Made by a program: the position numbers and the translations under genes. 51,117 nt of DNA from Onstottus_B arcticum (lineage in GTDB: Bacteria; Acidobacteriota; Blastocatellia; UBA7656), in NCBI GenBank assembly GCA_038040485.1, contig JBBPIE010000040.1:1-51117 (forward strand). Direction: 5' to 3'. Positions 16,830 to 24,336 of the stretch are shown piece after piece. The notes under the pieces are model-generated. The model did no database searches and had not been told where the DNA came from. It was given only the letters and a program-made list of their open reading frames with translations. Numbering within the stretch: position 1 is the first letter of the stretch; every line of letters begins with the position of its first letter.

Positions 16830-17228
16830 TCACCCGAGCAAATAGACGCGTCCTTTGCCAAAGTCAATGTCCAAACGGTGATTGGCGAATGCATTAACTC
16901 CGAGCAACAAGTCGAGCCCGTGCTTCAACGGATTCAGATTGCCTATGACTGCTTTGCAAGAGACGATTTCAAACTCGGCGATGCCGGTTGGAGGCAGAAT
17001 AACAACATCTCTGATTTGAACATCTCCGTGAACCGAGATCACCGGTTGAAGGCCTTGTTTCGCTAAACCCAGTCGAATTGTTAGTTCAGGCGAGATCATA
17101 CTGATGAATGCGCCTGTATCAATCATCGCTTCATAACGACGCGCTCCGATCCGAACAGAAACGACGGGGACTGCATTTCGTTTGAATGAGAGCCAATTGC
17201 GCGGCATGAATAACCTCGCGAGACTCAC
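16830..17228 (-). CDS. Retropepsin-like aspartyl protease
   Basis: 132 residues with one retroviral-type aspartyl protease domain: VSVRIGARRYEAMIDTGAFISMIS places the catalytic Asp37-Thr-Gly-Ala, and the C-terminal LLLGVNAFANHRLDIDFGKG is the second family hallmark. A domain of this size must dimerise to be active. There is no signal peptide or membrane helix. The GTG at 17228 overlaps the stop of the upstream gene (GTGA), so translation is probably coupled; an internal ATG at codon 8, preceded by GAGG, is an alternative start. The pair is inserted between prkA and yeaH, which are usually neighbours. A role in cleaving a member of this stress complex is speculation. Confidence 0.8.
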   Translation of the reverse strand: MSLARLFMPRNWLSFKRNAVPVVSVRIGARRYEAMIDTGAFISMISPELTIRLGLAKQGLQPVISVHGDVQIRDVVILPPTGIAEFEIVSCKAVIGNLNPLKHGLDLLLGVNAFANHRLDIDFGKGRVYLLG

Positions 17229-17593
17229 TCCGGCAATTCTGTTCCCAGCGAAAATACAGGAGGAAGAGGGATTGGTCGCGGATCAAGGGGATTGCCATAG
17301 GCCGTTAGATTGACCACGCCTTTTTGTTGATACTCTTTGTCCAGATCGAGGAATTCAACCGAGTTTTCTGCAGTGGCAATCAATTTACCCTCTTCGACTT
17401 CGTAGCCGTCCTCTTTCGTCACCTCGATGAAAAGCGCCAGCCCCGGATAGGCGTCTTTCCAATCTTGAATGCGACGTGCTTCTGGCGCGTTGACGATCTG
17501 CAACGTCGGTTTCTCCGCGGCGCGCCGTAGCAACTCGGCGCGCTCGCTCTCAAAGTCAGGATCAACGGACTCCGAGTCGATTAGGTTGGACAT
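17225..17593 (-). CDS. Small acidic protein paired with the retropepsin
   Basis: 122 residues, unrecognised. The start at 17593 (MSNLIDSE) is chosen because GGGAGGGAACG lies directly before this ATG. The N-terminal third is very acidic; the middle reads LFIEVTKEDGYEVEEGKLIATAENSVEF and the end is proline-rich (NPLDPRPIPLPPVF). Its stop overlaps the start of the retropepsin gene by four bases, so the two are probably made together and may form a substrate–protease or regulator–protease pair. It lies 67 bases upstream of prkA's stop-side boundary in the same direction, between prkA and yeaH. Confidence 0.65.
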   Translation of the reverse strand: MSNLIDSESVDPDFESERAELLRRAAEKPTLQIVNAPEARRIQDWKDAYPGLALFIEVTKEDGYEVEEGKLIATAENSVEFLDLDKEYQQKGVVNLTAYGNPLDPRPIPLPPVFSLGTELPE

Positions 17594-17660
17594 CGTTCCC
17601 TCCCGCTTACTGATCCGTCGCAAACCGATGCACGTAAGACGTCATCGTTTCCCCGCCCCG

Positions 17661-19586
17661 CTACCTCGACAGCAGCGTCCCAACATAAGTCAACAACTCA
17701 TTGGCGCAAACCGCGCAGTAGCCGTTCTGCGACACCAGCCTGTCCACCACTTCGTTGATCCTCCGAAGCTGATCCGCGTCGGGCGTCTTGGTCGAAGTCG
17801 TTATTTTCACGACGTCTTTCAAGTCAGAGAAGATTTTCTTCTCGATCGCTTCTTTCAGCCGCTCGTGCGAGCGGTACTCGAACGGCTTGCCCTTTCGAGC
17901 GTAGCTCGAAATCCGAATCAAGATTTCTTGCCTGAACGTGTTCTTCGCGTTTTCGCTGATTCCGATCTGCTCTTCGATCGAGCGCATCAGCTTCTCGTCC
18001 GGTTCGATCTCCTCTTCGGTGATCGCGTCCTTCATCTTCTCCTTGTTGCAGTAGGCCTCGACGTTGTCGAGATAGTTGTCGCAGATGCCCTTGGCCATCT
18101 CCTCGAACGAGTAAACGAAAGCACGCTGGATTTCGTTCTTGGCGATGTTGTCGTACTCGCGCCGCGCCGTTGCTACCAGGTTCAGATAGCGATCGCGTTG
18201 GTCTGCAGAAATCCCGGTGTGTTGCTCGAACCCGTCCTTGATCGCCCGCAATGCGTCGATCGGGTTTATGCAGGTGATGTTGTCTTTGACAAGCGCGCCG
18301 GACAAGCGATTGATGATATAGCGCGGCGAGATGCCGTCCATTCCCTCTCGCACGGTTTCCTCTTGAAGCTCGCGCACGTCCTTTGACTTGAAGCCCTCGA
18401 CGTCCTCGCCGTCGTAAAGCTTCATTTTTTTGACGATGTCGATGTTCTGTTTCTTGGGATCTTCCAGCCGGGTCATCACCGAGAACATCGCCGCGACCTT
18501 CAACGTGTTGGGCGCGATGTGAATTGCGCGCAGTGCCTCCGATTGCTTCAGCAGCTTGTCGTAGATTCGTTCCTCCTGCGAAGCCTTCAAGTTGTAGGGC
18601 ACCTTGATCATGATGATCCGGTCCTGAAGCGCCTCGCTCTTTCGGTTGGCCACAAACGCGCTGTATTCGTTCTCGTTTGTGTGCGAGATGATTGCTTCAT
18701 CGGCGTAAATCAAAGCAAAGCGCCCGGTCTTGATGTTTTGCTCCTGGCTCAAGGTGAGCAAGCTGTAGAGGAACTTCTCATCGACCTTCAACATCTCGAC
18801 AAATTCCATCAGGCCCCGGTTGGCGATGTTCAACTCGCCGTCAAACCGATAGGCGCGCGGGTCGGACTCGACTCCCACTTCGCCGATCGTGGAAAGATCG
18901 ATCGAGCCGGTCAGCTCGGTTATGTCCTGCGATTTCGGGTCCGAAGGCGCAAAGGTGCCGATGCCGATCCGGTCCTTCTCAGAAAAGACCAGGCGGTGCA
19001 CAAGCACATCTTCGTGGCGGCCCTTGTAGACGTGCTCGAGGTTATAGCGGCATTGCGGGCAAAGCTCGCCTTCGATGTACAAGCCATAATGTTTTTCGAT
19101 TTCGGGTCTAAGCTCGGGCGGGATCAGATGCAGCGGCTCTTCGTGCATCGGACAGTCTTTGATCGAGTAGACTGCGCCGTCCGGAGTGCGCGACCAACGT
19201 TCGAGTCCGCGCTTGAGCATCGTTACGAGGGTTGACTTGCCGCCGCCGACGGGGCCCATCAACAACAGAATTCGCTTGCGGACTTCAAGCCGCTGGCCGG
19301 CTGACTTGAAGTACTCGACGATCTTCGAAACCGGACCCTCGATCCCGAACAGCTCGTCAGCGAAAAAGTTGTACCGTATTATTTCGTCGCGCGAGCCCTC
19401 GTTGACCTTGTCCATGCCCGCTGCAAGGACCATGTCGCAGATGCGAGCGTGTGAGAGCTTTGAGACATTCGGGTTCTGAGAAACCAGTTCGAAGTAATCG
19501 CGGAACGTGCCTTCCCAGGCTAACCGCTCGCGGTCGCGGCGGTGCGTCTCGAGAAGATCGCTGATGTTGAATTTGTCCTCTCCCAT
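17661..19586 (-). CDS. prkA: PrkA (YeaG) AAA+ serine protein kinase
   Basis: 641 residues, full length for PrkA. The AAA+ core shows Walker A GPVGGGKS at 111–118, and the C-terminal kinase-like domain follows from about 430. A conserved CPMHEEPLHLIPP near 165 and CPQCRYNLEHV near 198 are family marks and may bind metal. In enterobacteria YeaG acts with YeaH in nitrogen starvation; in Bacillus PrkA affects sporulation, and recent work treats it as an ATP-dependent protease-like AAA+ protein as well as a kinase. GGAGGTAAAAAG precedes the ATG. It heads the row prkA, small protein, retropepsin, yeaH, spoVR. Confidence 0.96.
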   Translation of the reverse strand: MGEDKFNISDLLETHRRDRERLAWEGTFRDYFELVSQNPNVSKLSHARICDMVLAAGMDKVNEGSRDEIIRYNFFADELFGIEGPVSKIVEYFKSAGQRLEVRKRILLLMGPVGGGKSTLVTMLKRGLERWSRTPDGAVYSIKDCPMHEEPLHLIPPELRPEIEKHYGLYIEGELCPQCRYNLEHVYKGRHEDVLVHRLVFSEKDRIGIGTFAPSDPKSQDITELTGSIDLSTIGEVGVESDPRAYRFDGELNIANRGLMEFVEMLKVDEKFLYSLLTLSQEQNIKTGRFALIYADEAIISHTNENEYSAFVANRKSEALQDRIIMIKVPYNLKASQEERIYDKLLKQSEALRAIHIAPNTLKVAAMFSVMTRLEDPKKQNIDIVKKMKLYDGEDVEGFKSKDVRELQEETVREGMDGISPRYIINRLSGALVKDNITCINPIDALRAIKDGFEQHTGISADQRDRYLNLVATARREYDNIAKNEIQRAFVYSFEEMAKGICDNYLDNVEAYCNKEKMKDAITEEEIEPDEKLMRSIEEQIGISENAKNTFRQEILIRISSYARKGKPFEYRSHERLKEAIEKKIFSDLKDVVKITTSTKTPDADQLRRINEVVDRLVSQNGYCAVCANELLTYVGTLLSR

Positions 19587-19909
19587 CTTTTTACCTCCGA
19601 AATCGACTGGGCATTCCGACCGGCGAACTAGGCGAATCGCGTCTCACCGCGCATGCCGTTCAATCGGCAAGCCCGCGGTGCAAGCTCCAAACCGTTCGTG
19701 CGCGAAGGCAATCAAATCTCCGTCTCAATCACGGCGAGAGTTAGGACGACACTCAGTCTACGCCCTTGCGGGCGGACAGTCGGAGGTAGAAGTCCGGCTG
19801 CTCGTGGCTCGACTGGATGCATGCTTAACCTCGGGAACTCACAAGCGAAGCATCGTGTCAAACAAGCATTGAAGTTCAATGATCTGTTGCGATTGTGATT
19901 TCTGGCAAA
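19587..19909. other. Leader region upstream of prkA
   Basis: About 375 bases separate prkA from the end of truB. Apart from the GGAGG site by the prkA start and the candidate promoter at 19910..19918, I see no gene, tandem repeat or strong palindrome in it. If that promoter is used, prkA has an unusually long untranslated leader of about 320 bases. Confidence 0.4.
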
Positions 19910-19918
19910 AGTATAGCA
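19910..19918 (-). promoter_or_regulatory. Extended -10 element, candidate prkA promoter
   Basis: The minus strand reads TGCTATACT, an extended -10 (TGn plus a good -10 hexamer). No convincing -35 lies at the right distance, which extended -10 promoters can tolerate. It points toward prkA and lies about 50 bases after the truB stop. Weak evidence. Confidence 0.3.
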
Positions 19919-19961
19919 CGGAGCGCAAGCGTCGCGGTTTTCGCGAAAAACCGTTCTCGCA

Positions 19962-20894
19962 TCAGCCTTTCCCATCCAACACAACCCGGGGCTTCACCAG
20001 TCGCGTCACCGCCTCATAAGCACCAACTGCAAGCAGCGCGCCCGACTCGTCGCACAACCGAACGAATCGCTCCTCGCCTTCAATGCCAGGCGGCGGCGGC
20101 GACTCTATCGATCGCCCGGTCATCACGCGGCTAACGCCTTCTCGATCCAGGGTGAGCGCAGGCAAGTGCACAAGCATCGCCGAGGAACTGATCAGAGCGC
20201 GCTCTATCGCTTCATCGCGGGGCATGTTCTCTAACGCCTCAAGCGTAACTGACTGTTCGATCTTGAAGTGCCCAACCGCAGTTCTCCTCAACGCTGCCAG
20301 ATGCGCACCGACTCCCAGTCGCTCGCCAATATCATTCGCCAGCGTTCGCACATACGTCCCCGAAGAACAGCGAACTGCCATACCCACATCCATCGTCCCG
20401 TCAGCGTTCTCTCGCAACAGCATATCCTCAGTCTCGATCAGCTCCACCGAATGAATCGTGATCGGCACCGGCGCACGCGCAATCTCTCGACCTTCGCGAG
20501 CAGCCTTGTACAACCTTTCGCCTCCGACTTTCTTAGCCGAGAACATCGGCGGCGTTTGAAGCTGAGGCCCAACAAAGTCACTCACTACTCGCCGCACTTC
20601 TTCGAGACTCGTTTCCTTTGATGACTTGAATGGCGCGATCTGTTTCCCGGATAGATCCTGAGTGTCGGTCGCGAACCCGAGTCTCACCGTGGCGTGGTAT
20701 TCCTTGTCGAGCCCTACGAGGAACTGGACAAGCCTCGTCGCTCTTCCAACGCACACAACAAGAACGCCCGTCGCGAACGGATCAAGCGTTCCCGCGTGAC
20801 CGACTCGCCGAGTGCCGGCCACACGGCGAACACGAGCGACCACGTCGTGCGAAGTGATGCCTGCGGGTTTGTCGATGATGAGAGCTCCGAGCAT
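19962..20894 (-). CDS. truB: tRNA pseudouridine(55) synthase TruB
   Basis: TruB converts U55 in the T-arm of tRNAs to pseudouridine. The start at 20894 gives the family N-terminus MLGALIIDKPAGITSHDVV and is preceded by GGAAGGACG. The catalytic aspartate is Asp38 in GHAGTLDPFATG, and other family blocks are present: KEYHATVRLGFATDTQD near 70, FSAKKVGGERLYKAAREG near 120 and CSSGTYVRTLANDIG near 178. A C-terminal PUA-like domain occupies about 240–310. At 310 residues it is normal length. No rbfA, infB or rpsO neighbour is present, which is less common for truB. Confidence 0.95.
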   Translation of the reverse strand: MLGALIIDKPAGITSHDVVARVRRVAGTRRVGHAGTLDPFATGVLVVCVGRATRLVQFLVGLDKEYHATVRLGFATDTQDLSGKQIAPFKSSKETSLEEVRRVVSDFVGPQLQTPPMFSAKKVGGERLYKAAREGREIARAPVPITIHSVELIETEDMLLRENADGTMDVGMAVRCSSGTYVRTLANDIGERLGVGAHLAALRRTAVGHFKIEQSVTLEALENMPRDEAIERALISSSAMLVHLPALTLDREGVSRVMTGRSIESPPPPGIEGEERFVRLCDESGALLAVGAYEAVTRLVKPRVVLDGKG

Positions 20895-20949
20895 AAACGT
20901 CCTTCCGACTTGTGGTGAATCATAGCAAACCCGATTGGAGCGCGTAGTC

Positions 20950-21224
20950 GGCAATCCCAACGGGATTGCGTCCTACAGCCCAAGGTTGCTGTACTCGGCT
21001 ACCTTGGGTCGCAGATCGCGATAGGTCCCAACCCCAAAGGGGTTGCGCCTCTCGCGCCCATGATGATGATGGACAACAGAATCTGGCGGCGCTGCAAAAC
21101 AGTTCACCAGGGCGCAACCCCTTTGGGGTTGGTACGAATCACCGACACGACCTAGGCTAACCACAGTCCCAGGGTAGCCGAGTACGGCAACCCTGGGCTA
21201 AAAGATACAACCCCTTCGGGGTTG
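20950..21224. repeat. Composite CAACCCC…GGGGTTG palindrome cluster
   Basis: This 275-base element fills the truB–ybaN gap. Nested arms are visible: a 30-bp outer pair at 20979..21008 and 21168..21197 (27 of 30 positions complementary, core CCCAGGGTAGCCGAGTACGG), a perfect 22-bp inner pair at 21028..21049 and 21111..21132, each of which is itself a CAACCCC-GGGGTTG hairpin, and a further 17-bp palindrome at 21208..21224. It could fold into a cruciform-like structure. The same short palindromes occur widely in Acidobacteriota-like genomes. No coding potential. Confidence 0.9.
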
Positions 21225-21294
21225 CAGGACCAAGTGCGCTGGTGAGATTCGCCTTCGCGCGGAGAGTGAACTTGCATCGAGACCATGTGTGGGA

Positions 21295-21663
21295 TCAATT
21301 CTCTTGCAGGGTTTTGAGCTTCAAGATCAGTGTCGTAACACCGATGCCCACAATGATCAACGTGCAGTCCAACCAAAACGGATCAATTCGGTAGATCGAA
21401 TACAGCAGCGATACCCACAGAACACCTATCGTGACGATCTTGGCCCGACGGGGCATGCCTCTCTTATCTTTGATGTTCGTTATGTAAGGGCCCAGATACC
21501 GATGGTTCATCAACCAGGTGTGAAGAGTTTCAGACCCTCTCAGGTAGCAAGCCGAGGCCAGCAGCAGAAACGGCGTCGCCGGGAGTAACGGCAAGATCAC
21601 TCCCAGTACGCCAATAAACAGGAACACTGTACCGAGTATGTTTAAGACAACCTTGCTGAACAT
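21295..21663 (-). CDS. YbaN/DUF454 inner membrane protein
   Basis: 122 residues with an N-terminal hydrophobic hairpin, where LGTVFLFIGVLGVILPLLPATPFLLLAS (in two helices) carries the DUF454 hallmark GxxGxxLPxLPxTPFLLLA, then a short amphipathic region with LMNHRYLGPYI, and two C-terminal helices (78–92 and 98–115). Family members are small inner-membrane proteins of unknown function. The gene stands alone, following the repeat cluster. Confidence 0.85.
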   Translation of the reverse strand: MFSKVVLNILGTVFLFIGVLGVILPLLPATPFLLLASACYLRGSETLHTWLMNHRYLGPYITNIKDKRGMPRRAKIVTIGVLWVSLLYSIYRIDPFWLDCTLIIVGIGVTTLILKLKTLQEN

Positions 21664-21839
21664 GTTTCGATCACCTGGCTAGTCACCGCGAGGCCAATCA
21701 GAAGGCTGGGCTTCAATCTAGTGCCCAGCCCCGAATATCTCGCATCACCAGAGGCCGCGCGAAGGATCAAATAAGAATGAGAAGTCGCTTCGCGGCCTTG
21801 CCTGCATATGATATTGGACTCGCCAAACTGTGCAAGTGC

Positions 21840-22718
21840 TCACTGGGCATTTAGTGCAATCACGGTAAGCACTTTGGAAAGAGCTTTATCGCCGTACTCT
21901 AATCCCTTTGCCGCCTTAGTCATCCCAAAGCACTCAGCATAAGATATTGATGCCTTAACGTAATAGCGAATCCCAGTGTAAATTAATAGCCGGCTAAAAT
22001 TAATTGTTTCCAGAGCAGCCTTGTTGAGCAACTCCTTATCGCCCAGCGAGACAAAAAAGAAGTAGTTGAGCAAGTCTTCTGCATCATTGTGTGTTTGTGA
22101 GCACATCGCGGCATAAATGGTTCGATGATCTAGTTCAAGGCCTAAGATCCTAAATCTTTCTGTGATATTCGGCCATTTTCCGTTCCCCAATACTTTCACC
22201 CCTAGCTCTGAGTTTGCTCTCTCAATGAAGTCTTGAAGAAGTTTCAGCGCAGTTCGCTTCTTCTGAGCAGCAGATCGCTGGACCTCGGCATCAGCTTCAT
22301 CCATAGACGACGTGACCGCAAGCCATCGAGCAATTTCCTTTTCTTCATTCTCAAAATAGTGCGTAAAGTATTGGTTGAGGCGGCTAATGCGGTCGCCTTG
22401 AAGAATGTACATGATGTTAAGAGCTGCTTCGACTGTCGTTCGAGCGATCACTTCTGATGATGCAGGTGATCCTGTTAGATATGAAACTATCGAAGCTTCT
22501 GCATGCTCAAATGTACGGTCAAGCATTGAGCGCAACAGCCCCCAAGTAGGTTCATTCTGTGGATTAGAATTGCTGGCGTACAAACCAAGCGCTTGATCGA
22601 TCTCCAACTTTGTGCGAGCAGTCCAGTAGATCGCCAAGAGCTCTTGCTGAACAATCCCAGTCATTACGAGACTATGACGTTGTACAAACTCTTCACATAT
22701 TGTTTCCGAGTCATTCAA
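21840..22718 (-). CDS. DUF5677-like protein in an AT-richer patch
   Basis: 292 residues, mainly alpha-helical, no signal peptide. The pattern ARTTVEAALNIMYIL near residue 92, long charged helices, and YAAMCSQTHNDAEDLLNYFF near 204 fits the DUF5677 family, which has no known biochemical function but is often found in genomic islands. The base composition and codon use are clearly more AT-rich than the neighbours, which suggests recent arrival. It is an isolated gene between ybaN and the SagB-type gene. The family call is by pattern and not certain. Confidence 0.65.
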   Translation of the reverse strand: MNDSETICEEFVQRHSLVMTGIVQQELLAIYWTARTKLEIDQALGLYASNSNPQNEPTWGLLRSMLDRTFEHAEASIVSYLTGSPASSEVIARTTVEAALNIMYILQGDRISRLNQYFTHYFENEEKEIARWLAVTSSMDEADAEVQRSAAQKKRTALKLLQDFIERANSELGVKVLGNGKWPNITERFRILGLELDHRTIYAAMCSQTHNDAEDLLNYFFFVSLGDKELLNKAALETINFSRLLIYTGIRYYVKASISYAECFGMTKAAKGLEYGDKALSKVLTVIALNAQ

Positions 22719-22773
22719 ACGTCAGTCTCTTATGATTTCATTCTCGTTACTCGAACGAGGTCCGAGGTTTTGA

Positions 22774-24336
22774 CTAGTAGATGAGCCGCTTGCCGGGCAC
22801 TCCCACTGACACCACAAGCATACAGCTCTTCCCCTCGGCGTGTGGAGAGAAGAACTCGGTCACATCGTCATCAAAGAATGTCAGTCCGGTTGCTCCTCGC
22901 CCTAGCGAGTATGCCGCCACGTAGATCTTCCCGCCGATGATCCCGGCTTCCAACTGAGCTGTCCGATAACCGCGATTGCCCAACCTCGCAAGCACCGATT
23001 CGAGATCGGCCATGAAGAATATCGTCACGCTCGCATCCCCGCCCAGCTCTTGCTCGAGCACCAAGTAAGAAGCCTTCTCACTGAAGTCCCCAGGTTTCAG
23101 CTGCTCGAGCGCTCTTTCGTCTCGCCGATAGAAGTACGCGCCCGGCTCAAGCCCTTCAACTCGATTGACGATCATGTAAAGCTCGTTGAGGTGCGCTGTT
23201 TGGTCTACGCAATCGAACGGTATGTCTCGTGTTGCACGATCGAGAATGATCGAAAGATGAGCAAACGAAATCTGCTTGCGCGCGAACCGGCGCGTTGAGC
23301 CTCGGCGCTCGATGACCGCTTCAAGCGAAGCCTCGGGAAGCTGGTCATCGCTAGGCATCAACAGCGGCGTGAGCCTGGGCTCCGCAATGGACGCTGCTCG
23401 ATTGGAGGCCGCCTCCGGGCCTCCGCTCTCTCGCCACAATCTGACTTCGTTTTCATCCACCAGCGACGAGGCCTCTTGCATCTCGCGCATTGACGGGTAG
23501 TCCACGGGTGACGGCGAAGGCGGGATCACTTCAAGATTCAACTCAGCCAACTCGCTTGCGGGACGCGCGGCAGGCGAGCCGGCTTCAGTATGACCAAGCG
23601 CCAACAAGCTCAGCGGAAGCTCGCTCTGTCCATCAATCCCGATGAGCCGGTTCACTTCAGAGTCTACAAATCCCAACACGACTTCCGCCGGAAGGTTGTG
23701 AGCCGTAGCCATTGCAAGCGCGTTTGCCAGGATCATCCCGTTGTCCCAGAAATGATACCGATACGCGCGGTCGCGATACTTCCAGGTGCTTCGAAAGCTA
23801 ATGGCCGAATAGATCAGCGTCACCGGCGCCGCAGCGACGGCAGGCTCCGACGCCGTTGCGTGAGTCAACACGCCACGATGGTCGCCGCCGCGCAATTGCC
23901 TCAACGAAAAGTCACCCGGGTTGAAGTGGTACACGCCTGCTGCGAGCCCCTCGATGTCTCTGCATACTACGTAGACTTCGGTCGGATACAGCGCGCCCGC
24001 GCACGCCGCCGCGCGAAAGTAGAACGAGCCGCCCGCGTACTTTTTTTCTTTGGTCACACCGGCCGAATGAAGGAGCACGCTCGCAAGCTGTTCGACGGTA
24101 GGAGTGGCTTCGCCGGTCGCGACGATGCCGGGCGACGCAATCGCATCGAGCGCTCTCACGCCGGTCAATGGAAACTCGACCGGAAGCTTTATTGGATCAA
24201 TCGAAGGATAGATCTTGAAAGGCGCAGGCTGATTCGACCAGTCAAGATAGTGCGGCGAAGTCCTGATGCTCCAGTAAGAGTGCTTGGTCAGGTCGTGATA
24301 GCGCCACGCCAGGCCGGTCTCGCGGTTGAAGGTCAT
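22774..24336 (-). CDS. Two-domain SagB/ThcOx-type nitroreductase-fold oxidoreductase
   Basis: 520 residues with two nitroreductase-like domains. The first (about 80–260) has FRAAACAGALYPTEVYVV and WKYRDRAYRYHFWDNGMILANALAMATA; the second (about 330–520) starts with RRGSTRRFARKQISF and ends with RTAQLEAGIIGGKIYVAAYSLG and LVVSVGVPGKR. SagB-type enzymes use FMN to oxidise azolines to azoles in peptide natural products, but many stand-alone two-domain copies have unknown substrates. No YcaO cyclodehydratase or precursor peptide lies in the window. The ATG overlaps the stop of the TPR gene by four bases (ATGA), so the two are co-translated. Confidence 0.85.
   Translation of the reverse strand: MTFNRETGLAWRYHDLTKHSYWSIRTSPHYLDWSNQPAPFKIYPSIDPIKLPVEFPLTGVRALDAIASPGIVATGEATPTVEQLASVLLHSAGVTKEKKYAGGSFYFRAAACAGALYPTEVYVVCRDIEGLAAGVYHFNPGDFSLRQLRGGDHRGVLTHATASEPAVAAAPVTLIYSAISFRSTWKYRDRAYRYHFWDNGMILANALAMATAHNLPAEVVLGFVDSEVNRLIGIDGQSELPLSLLALGHTEAGSPAARPASELAELNLEVIPPSPSPVDYPSMREMQEASSLVDENEVRLWRESGGPEAASNRAASIAEPRLTPLLMPSDDQLPEASLEAVIERRGSTRRFARKQISFAHLSIILDRATRDIPFDCVDQTAHLNELYMIVNRVEGLEPGAYFYRRDERALEQLKPGDFSEKASYLVLEQELGGDASVTIFFMADLESVLARLGNRGYRTAQLEAGIIGGKIYVAAYSLGRGATGLTFFDDDVTEFFSPHAEGKSCMLVVSVGVPGKRLIY

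Noticed and set aside
22774..24336. Azole-containing peptide (RiPP) biosynthetic cluster around the SagB-type gene.
   Set aside because: No YcaO, no ThiF-like partner, no transporter and no candidate precursor peptide nearby.
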